NCBI GenBank assembly: GCA_905233135.1
Contig: CAJOCQ010000006.1
Span: 36,672 to 100,671 of the forward strand
From: an uncultured Selenomonadaceae bacterium
GTDB taxonomy: Bacteria > Bacillota > Negativicutes > Selenomonadales > Selenomonadaceae
DNA: 64,000 nucleotides
Reading direction: 5' to 3'
The position numbers and the translations under genes are program-made. The notes below the pieces were generated by a model, which was not told the DNA's origin, made no database searches, and saw only the letters and a list, made by a program, of their open reading frames with translations. Positions 23,652 to 31,860 of this stretch are shown here, one piece after another. Each line of letters begins with the position of its first letter. Positions within the stretch are counted from its first letter, which is position 1.

Positions 23652-23822
23652 GGCGGGAAGTAAAAATTGAGCGTTATTCAAACAGCAGGAACTTCCTTTG
23701 CCTAAAATATTTTCGTATTAATTTTTTTAAGAAATAACTTGAAATTGTCTTTATTTTTCGGCGGGAAGTAAAGGCTACACCGCTTATTAGGCGGTTAAAA
23801 AATCAGGAACTTCCTTTGCCGG
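23652..23822 (-). repeat. Two tandem stem-loop units with conserved arms and variable tops
   Basis: Each unit, read on the minus strand, has GGCAAAGGAAGTTCCTG, about 30 variable bases, then TTTACTTCCCGCCGA. The arms pair as GGC/GCC and GGAAGT/ACTTCC with an internal loop, while the variable middle in one copy forms its own hairpin (ACCGCC-TAATAA-GCGGT). Conserved arms with changing tops suggest selection on RNA or DNA structure. They occupy the 307-base gap upstream of the 649-aa gene. I know no riboswitch with this pattern. Confidence 0.6.
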
Positions 23823-23903
23823 AAAATTTTTCTGTAATAATTTTGCGCAGTGTATCACGGAAAATTTTTTCTGTCAAATTTTTTCTAAAATAAAATAAAA
23901 AAA

Positions 23904-24752
23904 TTAATAAAAACCTTCCACCAAAACAATTTCTTCAACGCGCGCTTTTTCGGCTTCAGTTTTCGTCAAAAAGTGTGCGCGAACCATTGCGTCAATAACT
24001 ACAAGCTGCCGCTTTTTCGCAAGCTGAAAATTTACGTACGGCGAATAAACCGAAGGCGCGTTTGGAACGCCCGCAAGCATCGCACATTCTGCAACGCTTA
24101 AATCTTTTGGCTCCTTGCCGAAATAACCTTTTGCCGCGTCATACACGCCGTAAAAATTCGAGCCGAAATAAATCGTATTCAAATACATTTCCAAAATTTT
24201 ATTTTTGTCAAAATGACGCTCCATATTTATTGCCAAAAACAATTCCTCAACTTTGCGCGTGAAAGAACGTTCCTGCGACAGAAAAAGATTTTTTGCAAGT
24301 TGTTGGGTAATAGTCGAGCCGCCCTCTGCAATTTCGCCCGCCTCAACATTTACCATCGTTGCACGCGCTATACTTTCAATGTCAAAGCCGCTGTGGTCAT
24401 AAAATCTTTTATCTTCGACGGCTATAACCGCTTGCCGCAATGGTTTAGGAATATCAATCAGCAAAACGTAGCGATTCATTTTTCTGCGTTTGGCGGCGAC
24501 GGCACTTTCAATGTTATTGAGCCTGTCGATTTTTTCGCCTAAACTTGTTTCTTTGTAATTTTGCACGGCTGGATTTTTTACTCTTGAAAATTTTTCTTCA
24601 ATTTCCACCGTATCGTCTGACGCCCGAATTGCCAATGTTACGAAAAACGAAATTATAAAAACTAAAATAAGTCCTGTTACTATTTTAAAAAATTTTATAA
24701 TATTTTTGAATGAACGTTTTCTTTTGCGGCGCGGTTGTTGTTGTTCTTCCAT
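23904..24752 (-). CDS. Monofunctional peptidoglycan glycosyltransferase (GT51)
   Basis: The start was set at MEEQQQPRRKRKRSFKN, 6 bases after GGAGG, giving 282 aa. A basic cytoplasmic N-tail is followed by one membrane segment (FKIVTGLILVFIISFFVTLAI) and then the GT51 domain: VIAVEDKRFYDHSGFD with the catalytic glutamate, GGSTITQQLAKNLFL, RKVEELFLAINMER and YFGSNFYGVYDAA. It polymerises lipid II glycan strands on the outer face of the cytoplasmic membrane. There is no transpeptidase domain, so it is monofunctional like MtgA. It lies 16 bases after cbiB in the same direction. Confidence 0.9.
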   Translation of the reverse strand: MEEQQQPRRKRKRSFKNIIKFFKIVTGLILVFIISFFVTLAIRASDDTVEIEEKFSRVKNPAVQNYKETSLGEKIDRLNNIESAVAAKRRKMNRYVLLIDIPKPLRQAVIAVEDKRFYDHSGFDIESIARATMVNVEAGEIAEGGSTITQQLAKNLFLSQERSFTRKVEELFLAINMERHFDKNKILEMYLNTIYFGSNFYGVYDAAKGYFGKEPKDLSVAECAMLAGVPNAPSVYSPYVNFQLAKKRQLVVIDAMVRAHFLTKTEAEKARVEEIVLVEGFY

Positions 24753-24768
24753 TTTTACCTCCAAAAAT

Positions 24769-25710
24769 TTATATTGCAACGCTTAAACACAAAAAAATAA
24801 TTGTGGCAGTGTACATCATACGAATTGCCGCCAAAATGTGCGCGGCTTGCAAAGATTCATTCGGGTCGCCCATATACGCGCGGAAATGTTGCACGCCGAA
24901 ATATGAATTAAAGCCGCCGAGCCTGACATTCAACGCGCCTGCAACCGTCGCTTCAGCGTAGCCGCCGTTGAGGCTCGGGTGTTTATCCGCGTCGCGCACC
25001 AAAATTTTCCACGCATTTTTAAAATCTAAATCTAAAATCAGCGCGGACATTAAAAATAAAATTGCGGTAATTCGCGCAGGAATAAAATTCGCCACGTCAT
25101 CAAGCCGCGCCGCAATTCTGCCAAAGTACAAATATCTTTCGTTTTTGTAGCCGAGCATTGAATCCATTGTATTAACCGCGCGGTACGCAACGGCAAGCGG
25201 CAACCCGCCTATTGCAAAATAAAACAGCGGCGAAATTATTCCGTCAACAGTATTTTCTGAAATTGTTTCAACAGTTGCGCGCGTAATTTCTGCTTCGTTT
25301 AAATTTTGCGTATCGCGCCCGACAATCCAGCCGACTTTGTAACGCGCCTGCTGTAAATTTTCCGCACTTAACAAAGAATAAATTTCCCTGCCCGCTTCAG
25401 CCAATGAGCGCGGCGTTATCATAAAACTTAATACCAACGCCTCAATAAAAATTTTCGCAGTCAAACTGCCCGCCATTCCCGCCATTATCGAAATTAACGC
25501 GCCAACTCCGTAACTTGTCAAAACTACAATAGAAACCAACAAGCCGCCTTTCAAAATTTTTTTCGTGGAAGTGTCGAATTCCCGCCGCAAAAAATATTCA
25601 AGCACTACTATTAATTTTCCCATTAAAACGACGGGATGAAATTTACTGCGCGGGTCGCCAATCAGCGCGTCAATCAGAAATGCCGCTACTGCGGTTATCA
25701 TTACATTCAA
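24769..25710 (-). CDS. cbiB: Adenosylcobinamide-phosphate synthase
   Basis: The 313-aa membrane enzyme attaches the aminopropanol phosphate arm to adenosylcobyric acid in B12 synthesis. It starts at TTG 7 bases after GGAGG. Signatures are AFLIDALIGDPRSKFHPVVLMGKLI at the N-terminus, GRDTQNLNEAEITRATVETISENTVDGIISPLFYF in the middle, and the late NGGYAEATVAGALNVRLGG. Another late B12 gene, cobS, lies 2 kb away on the same strand, but the rest of the pathway is not in the window. No cobalamin riboswitch was seen upstream. Confidence 0.93.
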   Translation of the reverse strand: MNVMITAVAAFLIDALIGDPRSKFHPVVLMGKLIVVLEYFLRREFDTSTKKILKGGLLVSIVVLTSYGVGALISIMAGMAGSLTAKIFIEALVLSFMITPRSLAEAGREIYSLLSAENLQQARYKVGWIVGRDTQNLNEAEITRATVETISENTVDGIISPLFYFAIGGLPLAVAYRAVNTMDSMLGYKNERYLYFGRIAARLDDVANFIPARITAILFLMSALILDLDFKNAWKILVRDADKHPSLNGGYAEATVAGALNVRLGGFNSYFGVQHFRAYMGDPNESLQAAHILAAIRMMYTATIIFLCLSVAI

Positions 25711-25830
25711 TAAAATTCCTCCGCAATTTTTTCTGAAATTATATAACAGGTTTTAATTTGATTCAACGCGCTTTTTGCAGTAAAATTTTTTTAAACTGTT
25801 TTTCATTTATTTAGAAATTGTTTTATTCTT

Positions 25831-25994
25831 AAATGTATTTTCTTTTTCCAAAGCAAAAAAGAAAGTACCAAAGAAAATTGCTTTTAACAGTAAGCTTAGC
25901 AGGAGACCCGCTGAAATCGCGTCACGTGGAGCAATGCTCTTTCTCATTGCATTGCATACGCGGGAAAGCCGCCCACACTTGGGCGGCAAGGTTT
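25831..25994 (+). repeat. Mosaic structured repeat, related copy C2
   Basis: The 330-base gap between cbiB and the pilB-like gene holds TTTTCTTTTTCCAAAGCAAAAAAGAAAGTACCAAAGAAAA, a CCCGCTG ... CGCGGG-type region and a final GCCGCCC-ACACTT-GGGCGGC hairpin. It shares the first module with A1-A5 but not their core. Confidence 0.65.
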
Positions 25995-26042
25995 TTACTT
26001 TTCAAATAATTTATAATAAAAAATTTTTTCGAGGTGGAAATA

Positions 26043-27251
26043 TTGGAAAATTTTAGGGAAAAACTTCATAAGCTGATACATCAGGCAGGACACAATTTCG
26101 GCGGCAATTCGCAGTCAATTATTCAACTTGTCGATTTAATATTAAATTTTGCGGTAGAAATGCGGGCAACAGATTTACACATTGAACCGCTTGAAGATTT
26201 TTTGAGAATACGTTACAGGATTGACGGACGCCTCCAAGAATTTCACGAGCCTTTACCGATAAAATTTGCAGCAGCAATCAGTTCAAGGATAAAAATTTTG
26301 GCAAAAATGGATACAACGGCGGCGTTTTCGCCGCTTGACGGCGCAATAAAATTCGGCGAAATTGAAATGCGCGTGGCGTCAATGCCTTCATTCGGCGCAG
26401 AAAGTTTAACGATTCGGCTTTTAGATTCTGCGCGAAATTTGCACAATTTGTCAGATTTGGGATTTACCGCAGAAAACGAAAAAATTTTTCGACGAATGAT
26501 AGCGGCAACTTCGGGAATGATAATTCTAACGGGACCAATGAACTCAGGCAAATCAACGACACTTTACGCGGCACTGCGCGAATTAAACACTTCAGCACGC
26601 GCAATAATGACGCTTGAAGATCCAATCGAGCAACATATTTCGGGCGTAAGTCAAGTACAAGTCAACGAAAAGGCGGGCTTGACATTTGCGGCGGGCTTGC
26701 GTGCAATGCTGCGAATGGATTGCAACTGTATGATGGTAGGCGAAGCACGCGACGCCGAAACTTCACAAATTGCAGTACGCGCGGCGTTGACGGGGCATTT
26801 AATTTTTACAACGTTGCACGCCAAAGACTCTTGCAGCGCGGTTTTCAGAATGATTGAAATGGGCGTCGAGCCGTATTTATTGGCGTCAACATTGCGCGGC
26901 GTAGTTGCTCAAAGATTAGTCAGGCGACTTTGTCCGCACTGCAAAAAATTGGTTACTGCAACAGATTTTGAAAATAAAAAAATCGGTGCAGAAAAAATAT
27001 ATAAGCCTGCAGGTTGCGAAAAATGCGGCGGCACGGGATTTTTTGGGCGAATTGCTCTGCACGAAATTTTAACCGTCGATAAAAATATCAGCGAATTAAT
27101 TTTATACAGCAAAGATTTAGAAAAAATTCACAATGCGGCACTTGCAAACGGCTTAAAAATTTTGGCGGTTGACGGCTTGGAAAAAGTTCGCGCAGGTTTA
27201 ACCACGCTTGAGGAACTTCAAATTATTTTGGGCGAAGAGGTTACTTTATGA
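26043..27251 (+). CDS. PilB/GspE-type secretion or pilus assembly ATPase
   Basis: The start was set at TTG 26043, after GAGGTGG, three codons inside the ORF-track frame; the product is 402 aa. It lacks the N-terminal GspE domain of full-length PilB (about 560 aa). The core has ATDLHIEP, Walker A GPMNSGKSTT, the Asp-box-like TLEDPIE, Walker B in MMVGEARDAET (usually VGEIRDxET), GHLIFTTLHAKDS, and a four-cysteine zinc motif CPHCKK ... CEKCGGTGF. Such ATPases power type IV pili, type II secretion or DNA uptake. No other pilus gene is adjacent. Its stop overlaps the crcB start by four bases (ATGA). Confidence 0.88.
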   Translation: MENFREKLHKLIHQAGHNFGGNSQSIIQLVDLILNFAVEMRATDLHIEPLEDFLRIRYRIDGRLQEFHEPLPIKFAAAISSRIKILAKMDTTAAFSPLDGAIKFGEIEMRVASMPSFGAESLTIRLLDSARNLHNLSDLGFTAENEKIFRRMIAATSGMIILTGPMNSGKSTTLYAALRELNTSARAIMTLEDPIEQHISGVSQVQVNEKAGLTFAAGLRAMLRMDCNCMMVGEARDAETSQIAVRAALTGHLIFTTLHAKDSCSAVFRMIEMGVEPYLLASTLRGVVAQRLVRRLCPHCKKLVTATDFENKKIGAEKIYKPAGCEKCGGTGFFGRIALHEILTVDKNISELILYSKDLEKIHNAALANGLKILAVDGLEKVRAGLTTLEELQIILGEEVTL

Positions 27252-27607
27252 AATTTTTATTGGTGTTTATAGGCGGCGGATTGGGCGCAATGGCAAGATA
27301 TTTTGTAACGGTAAATTTAGCGGGCAAGTTGGGAAATTTTCCGCTCGGCACATTTGCGGCAAATATTTTGGGAAGTTTTTTAATGGGCTTGGTTGTAGGA
27401 ATAATTGCGGGGCGAGCAAGTTTGGAAAATGTAAGACTTTTTGCGGCGGTAGGATTTTTGGGCGGATTTACGACTTTTTCAACATTTTCCGCAGAAACTT
27501 TAAATTTGTTGCAAGGCGGGCAAATAATTTTGGCGGCGGCGAATATTTTATTGAGCGTAGCGGCGGGCTTGGCGACTTGTTTTGCAGGTTTAACTTTGTT
27601 TAAATAA
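27248..27607 (+). CDS. crcB: Fluoride ion channel CrcB/Fluc
   Basis: The 119-aa protein has four membrane segments. It begins with the family pattern FIGGGLGAMARYFV, followed by LGTFAANILGSFLMG (the conserved asparagine of the pore) and GFLGGFTTFSTFSAET, the phenylalanine-rich track. CrcB/Fluc exports fluoride as a dual-topology dimer, so a single gene suffices. It is translationally coupled to the upstream ATPase gene; no fluoride riboswitch was seen, and the pairing has no obvious functional reason. Confidence 0.95.
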   Translation: MKFLLVFIGGGLGAMARYFVTVNLAGKLGNFPLGTFAANILGSFLMGLVVGIIAGRASLENVRLFAAVGFLGGFTTFSTFSAETLNLLQGGQIILAAANILLSVAAGLATCFAGLTLFK

Positions 27608-27620
27608 AAATTTTTTTACT

Positions 27621-28400
27621 TTAAATATACAATCCTGCGAACAAAAAAATTATCAGCGTCAAAACTTCAGCCAAAAATTCAACCGCACCGTAAATATCGC
27701 CTGTCAAGCCGCCGAGTTTTAATTTTACAAATTTGCCGAAGTACAGCGCAAAAATTATCGCTGCAATTAAAGAAATTATCGCCGCCAAAAAAATTTCAAT
27801 TTTTAATAAAAACAGCGGCAACAATAAAAAAATTGTTTCAAGCAACGCAACAAAAAAAGTTTTCGGCGTGGCGTACTTTGAAAAAGCTTTGCCCAGTCCT
27901 TCGGGGCGCGCGTACGGAAAAATTGAAATTGCCAAAACCATTGCAAGCCGCCCTATTGTCGGCGCGGCGTACACTGCAATAAAAAGCAACATTGAAAAAT
28001 TTTTCGCAAGCTCCGCCAACGCCGAAATTTGCAACGCGGCAACAGTTACCAAAGTTACAACGCCGAATGCTCCTGCGCGAGAATCTTTCATAATTTCCAG
28101 CGTTTTATCTTTTTCGCGCCCTGAAAATAAGCCGTCTGCCGAATCCATTAACCCGTCGCAGTGAATCCCGCCCGTTAAAATTACATTCAAAAAAAATCCC
28201 AACGCGCCCGTAAAAATCGAAAATTCGCCGTTCGTTACGTAAACAAAAATAAAAAGCGGTACTGCGTAGCAAATGCCCAGTACCGCGCCGACAAGCGGGA
28301 AATATTTTACTGATTTGCCGAAACTTTCTTCAGTCCAAACTGTTTGCTTGACAATGTTTATTCGCGTCAAAAATTGCAAGCCTATCAAAAATTCGTTCAT
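27621..28400 (-). CDS. cobS: Adenosylcobinamide-GDP ribazoletransferase (cobalamin synthase)
   Basis: The 259-aa polytopic membrane protein joins adenosylcobinamide-GDP to alpha-ribazole in the last steps of B12 synthesis. The signature GGIHCDGLMDSADGLFSGREKDKTLEIMKDSRAGAFGV carries the acidic residues of the CDP-alcohol-phosphotransferase-like site. FLTRINI near the start and GLTGDIYGAVEFLAEV near the end are typical. It overlaps the 398-aa gene upstream by four bases and ends facing crcB, so the two converge with only 13 bases between. Confidence 0.94.
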   Translation of the reverse strand: MNEFLIGLQFLTRINIVKQTVWTEESFGKSVKYFPLVGAVLGICYAVPLFIFVYVTNGEFSIFTGALGFFLNVILTGGIHCDGLMDSADGLFSGREKDKTLEIMKDSRAGAFGVVTLVTVAALQISALAELAKNFSMLLFIAVYAAPTIGRLAMVLAISIFPYARPEGLGKAFSKYATPKTFFVALLETIFLLLPLFLLKIEIFLAAIISLIAAIIFALYFGKFVKLKLGGLTGDIYGAVEFLAEVLTLIIFLFAGLYI

Positions 28401-29593
28401 TTTTTTTCTTTATCTTCCTTAGCCCATCTTTCGCGATTTTCTTGAATCCAATTTTTCATTCCGAGCGATTGTTGGTTTTCTTTAACCCAATTTTTCATCC
28501 ATTCTTCCATTAAAAGCCGCGCCATTTTAATAATTTCTTCGGGGTGGTTGTACAAATATTTTGTCATAACAATAAATTTTTGCCCTAAAATTCTGCCCAA
28601 AACTTCGCTGCCGGTACTTATTGCCATTCGCACGACGACAACCAAAATTATTGAAATTTTAAAGCCTAAAACAGTTATTGCAATTCCGCCGAAAAGCGGC
28701 AGTAAAAAAACCATTGCCATTTTTATAACGAAGAAAGAAAAAGCAACGCCGAGTGCGCCTTTGCCGAGCCGCAAAAGTAGCGGTCCTCTTTGATGAAAAA
28801 ACGCCCAAATTTCTTTAGCCGCCCATTTCGGATGACGTACAGCCTTACAAATAAAAAGTCCTGCGCGACGCCCGTAATATTGGAAAAATTCGCCGACTTT
28901 CTGTAGCAATTTATTAATGTCAGTTGGGATTGAGGCAACCATTGCCATAATTGCCTGCGGGCTGAATTCGACAACCGCGCCGCGCATTGTTGTTAAGGCA
29001 GTACCTACCGCAGCCGGGGCTCTACCGACAACGCCCGTTACCGATTCGGGCAAAGGCAAGGCAGGAATAAACGCCGCTATGACGTAAAGAGTAATTGCCA
29101 AAACGCGCCCGAGTGCCATTGCAAGAAAATATTTTATGACGGCGCGCGGATTGCGGCGGAATGCTTGTGGAAAGCGTTGGATTCTTTTGGGAAGTTTTTG
29201 TATAAGCGAATGAAAAAATTTATCGCCCGCGCTTGGAAAATGATTAATATCGACGTCAGGGGGAAATTCAAATTGGTTTTTATTTTCTTCTTCGAGGCGG
29301 TGCGTCATATGAATCATTTTGGCGAAGGCGTCAGAAATTGCATTTTCGCCTGCTTTTTGCAAGCGTTCCCTTTCCGAATCAAAGGAGCGCGTTTGCTGCA
29401 TCATTTGGGCGAATTGCGCAGCAATTTCTTTTTGCTTGGCGTCGTTTTCGATTTTGCGCGTAACTTCCAGCATTTGCATAAATTGCCCTGCTAATTTGCG
29501 TTGATTATCGTCCTGTTCATTTTTTTTTGTAAGCTGCGTCATTTGTTGAAGGCGGCGCGCCATTTCCAGTTGTTTATCTTCCTGTTCACTCAT
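28397..29593 (-). CDS. Membrane protein of unknown function with N-terminal helical repeats
   Basis: The start was set at MSEQEDKQLEMARRLQQMTQ with GGGAGGT 7 bases upstream; 398 aa. The first 110 residues contain four degenerate units of roughly 30 residues with the pattern (A)xxFxQMxxxTRxxE (ARRLQQMTQLTKK, AGQFMQMLEVTRK, AAQFAQMMQQTRS, FAKMIHMTHR), likely a coiled coil. A proline-containing hinge follows, then about three hydrophobic segments between residues 155 and 340. The C-terminal tail has two WMKNW/MKNWIQEN-like repeats and is highly charged. I do not recognise the family. It is translationally coupled to cobS, but nothing in it suggests a cobalamin role. Confidence 0.7.
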   Translation of the reverse strand: MSEQEDKQLEMARRLQQMTQLTKKNEQDDNQRKLAGQFMQMLEVTRKIENDAKQKEIAAQFAQMMQQTRSFDSERERLQKAGENAISDAFAKMIHMTHRLEEENKNQFEFPPDVDINHFPSAGDKFFHSLIQKLPKRIQRFPQAFRRNPRAVIKYFLAMALGRVLAITLYVIAAFIPALPLPESVTGVVGRAPAAVGTALTTMRGAVVEFSPQAIMAMVASIPTDINKLLQKVGEFFQYYGRRAGLFICKAVRHPKWAAKEIWAFFHQRGPLLLRLGKGALGVAFSFFVIKMAMVFLLPLFGGIAITVLGFKISIILVVVVRMAISTGSEVLGRILGQKFIVMTKYLYNHPEEIIKMARLLMEEWMKNWVKENQQSLGMKNWIQENRERWAKEDKEKK

Positions 29594-29673
29594 TGCCGGC
29601 ACCTCCCGCGCTGATAACTTTCAATTAGTTTAATAAAGTTGCCGCGCCCTGTCAATTTTATTTTGGAGGTTTT

Positions 29674-30456
29674 ATGGAAAATTTTATTGTAACAACCGCG
29701 CGAAAACCTAAAGGCGATTCAGAAATTTTGGCTGAAAAGTTCGCCGAAAAATTGAATTTAAAATTTGTACCGCGCACCGACTTTTCTTTGGAAACTTTAA
29801 AAGAAATTTACCGCGTCGAAAATATTTTATTGATTAGAAAAAATTTTCCCGTTATCGTAACCAATGACGGTGAATTATTTTTTCACCCGAATACCGCACA
29901 TTTGCGGATAAAAAATTTGCGGCAAGGCGAAGGCGACAGGTTAATTGACGCGGCGAAAATTAAAAGCGGCGATAAAATTTTAGATTGTACGTTGGGGCTC
30001 GGCAGTGATTCAATCGTTGAAAGTTTTGCAGTCGGAATTGAAGGCAAAGTTACGGCGTTGGAAATTAATCCCGTGCTTGCAGAAATTGTTCGCTACGGTA
30101 TGAAAAATTTTGTTGACGATACGCCGCCCGTGATTGACGCAATGCGCCGCGTTGAAGTTGTTACTGCAAATTATGTTGACTACTTGAAAAATTGCGCAGA
30201 AAATTCTTTTGACGTGGTTTATTTTGACCCGATGTTCAGGCACGCAATTAACAAAAGTTCGGGAATAAATCCAATTCGCCCGCTTGCAGATAACCGCCCG
30301 CTTGAAATTGATTCTGTCAAGGAAGCGGCAAGGATAGCGCGGCGTTGCGTCGTTATGAAGGAAAATTCGCGCAGCGGCGAATTTGCGCGGCTCGGTTTTA
30401 AAATTGCGGCGGGCGGAAAATATAGCTCAATTTCTTTCGGTGTTATTGACAGTTAA
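29674..30456 (+). CDS. RsmJ-like SAM-dependent methyltransferase
   Basis: The 260-aa protein starts at ATG 7 bases after GGAGG. After an N-terminal segment (VTTARKPKGDSEILAEKFAEKL) comes a Rossmann methyltransferase core: ILDCTLGLGSDSIVESFAVG for AdoMet binding, then the acidic VTALEINPVLAEIV. The motif FDVVYFDPMFRHAI resembles the DPMFP of RsmJ, which methylates G1516 of 16S rRNA in E. coli. The target cannot be read from the sequence and Firmicute relatives are mostly named only as class I methyltransferases. It stands alone, with a short gap to the divergent gene on its left. Confidence 0.8.
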   Translation: MENFIVTTARKPKGDSEILAEKFAEKLNLKFVPRTDFSLETLKEIYRVENILLIRKNFPVIVTNDGELFFHPNTAHLRIKNLRQGEGDRLIDAAKIKSGDKILDCTLGLGSDSIVESFAVGIEGKVTALEINPVLAEIVRYGMKNFVDDTPPVIDAMRRVEVVTANYVDYLKNCAENSFDVVYFDPMFRHAINKSSGINPIRPLADNRPLEIDSVKEAARIARRCVVMKENSRSGEFARLGFKIAAGGKYSSISFGVIDS

Positions 30457-30483
30457 ATTTTTACGAATTATAATTTCAGTAAC

Positions 30484-30509
30484 TAAAAAAGCCCCGTATC
30501 TTTACGGGG
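30484..30509 (-). terminator. Terminator of the 27-aa microprotein transcript
   Basis: On the minus strand CCCCGTA-AAGA-TACGGGG is followed by CTTTTTTAG. The orientation fits a transcript entering from the microprotein side. Confidence 0.75.
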
Positions 30510-30601
30510 ACAATTTTAGGACATCTTGGGCAAACGGTTGCTCGGAAAATTTAAACTGTTAATACGAATAGGTGTTTAAGCCGCTGGAGTTCCCCCGAAC
30601 T

Positions 30602-30685
30602 TTAGGCGGCTGTTTTGCTAAGTACCAAGAGAATGACGCCCGCGATAACGATAACGCGAACGATAATCTTGACGATACGACGCAT
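30602..30685 (-). CDS. 27-aa basic hydrophobic microprotein
   Basis: This frame is too short for the ORF track. An ATG lies 4 bases after AAAGGGGGTGAGG and encodes a 27-residue peptide starting MRRIVKIIVRVIVIAG and ending VLSKTAA. It is a single hydrophobic helix with a basic start, the profile of small membrane-active or type I toxin-like peptides and of very small membrane subunits. The minus-strand terminator at 30484-30509 and the space on both sides support a separate small transcript. I do not recognise the family. Confidence 0.45.
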   Translation of the reverse strand: MRRIVKIIVRVIVIAGVILLVLSKTAA

Positions 30686-30777
30686 AGCCTCACCCCCTTT
30701 ACGGAAGTGATGCAACCGCCTGCCGTTCCCGACATCGCCGCTATTATATTATCTTGTTGCAAATTTGTAAAGCCGCT

Positions 30778-31860
30778 TTATTTTTGCCGCAAAGGCATTA
30801 AAACATAGCCCGCGCCTAGCGAAATTAAAACCGTCAACACGTACAAAATTATTGCATTCGCCGCCGTCATTACAAGCCCTAATTTTTTCAATCCCAAATC
30901 TAAATACGCTATTGCCAACGGGTGGAATAAATATACAAAGTAGGAATTTTTCCCCAACAAGCTTAAACCTGCGCGAGCTGTTTCATTGAACGAAAAATTT
31001 TCAAAGAGCATAAACAAAAATATTGACGCGGCTATGGTATACAAAAATCCCGTCGGTGAAAGTTGGTGCGCCGTGTTTACCGCCGACATTAAATCAAATT
31101 TTTCCGCGTACACCAAAAAATAAAAATATCCCAAATGCAAAGTCAACGCCGCTAAAAATACCGCGCTGACGATTTTTTTATTTTTAGCCAACCATTCAAA
31201 AAATTTCTGCGAATGTACCGCCAATATTCCGCCCAACAAAAATATAAATACGTAATGCAAAATTAAATAATTCAGCCGCCATTGCAGGAACATTTTTAAA
31301 ATTGAACCTTCCGGCAAAGATTGTGTAAATTGGAAAAGTTCAACGCTGTAACTTGAAAAATAATTAAATCCTATCTGCAATAAAAATATTACGGCGAATT
31401 TTAGCGGCGTCAAGCTTTTTATGATTTTTATCCAGAGCGGCATTAACAAATAAAACCAAATTAATATTACCAAAAAATATAATTGGTACTTCGCAAGCCC
31501 GAAAAATAAAATTTCTGCCGCGTACGACGGCGCAGGTATTCCGCTCCCGTAAAAAAAATTATCGTGCAAAATGTAAAACACTGACCACATTAAATACGGC
31601 AACAGCACCGCTTTAAATCGCCGCCGCAAAAATTTTCCGTAGTCAAATTTTTCGCTTAAATCGATTTTGTAAAAAAGTCCGAACGCCGAAATAAAAAAGA
31701 AAATCGGCACGCTGAACCGCGAGACGATTTCAAAAATTGCTATCAGATTTATATTCGGCGTAGGATTCATTAAATATTGTGCGCCAATGTGAATTGCTAC
31801 AACGCCGAGCATTGAGACGCCGCGTATATATTCGATTGAATTTAAGTACGGTTTTTTCAT
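30778..31860 (-). CDS. Acyltransferase 3 family membrane protein (O-acetyltransferase)
   Basis: The 360-aa integral membrane protein has about ten hydrophobic segments. It begins YLNSIEYIRGVSMLGVVAIHIG, the family-3 pattern with the conserved arginine and the catalytic-type histidine, and continues SRFSVPIFFFISAFGLFY, also characteristic. Members acetylate sugars of the cell envelope or exopolysaccharide. No glycan gene cluster lies next to it, so the acceptor is unknown. Its start overlaps the SIMPL-gene stop by four bases. Confidence 0.85.
   Translation of the reverse strand: MKKPYLNSIEYIRGVSMLGVVAIHIGAQYLMNPTPNINLIAIFEIVSRFSVPIFFFISAFGLFYKIDLSEKFDYGKFLRRRFKAVLLPYLMWSVFYILHDNFFYGSGIPAPSYAAEILFFGLAKYQLYFLVILIWFYLLMPLWIKIIKSLTPLKFAVIFLLQIGFNYFSSYSVELFQFTQSLPEGSILKMFLQWRLNYLILHYVFIFLLGGILAVHSQKFFEWLAKNKKIVSAVFLAALTLHLGYFYFLVYAEKFDLMSAVNTAHQLSPTGFLYTIAASIFLFMLFENFSFNETARAGLSLLGKNSYFVYLFHPLAIAYLDLGLKKLGLVMTAANAIILYVLTVLISLGAGYVLMPLRQK

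Noticed and set aside
23652-23822. Integron attC-like sites
   Set aside because: The arms lack the attC core sites, and no integrase or cassette structure is present.
25711-25800. Cobalamin riboswitch upstream of cbiB
   Set aside because: No B12-box-like sequence or suitable length of structured leader was found.
27208-27603. Plus-strand 131-aa frame overlapping crcB
   Set aside because: crcB in the other frame carries all family motifs; this is its shadow.
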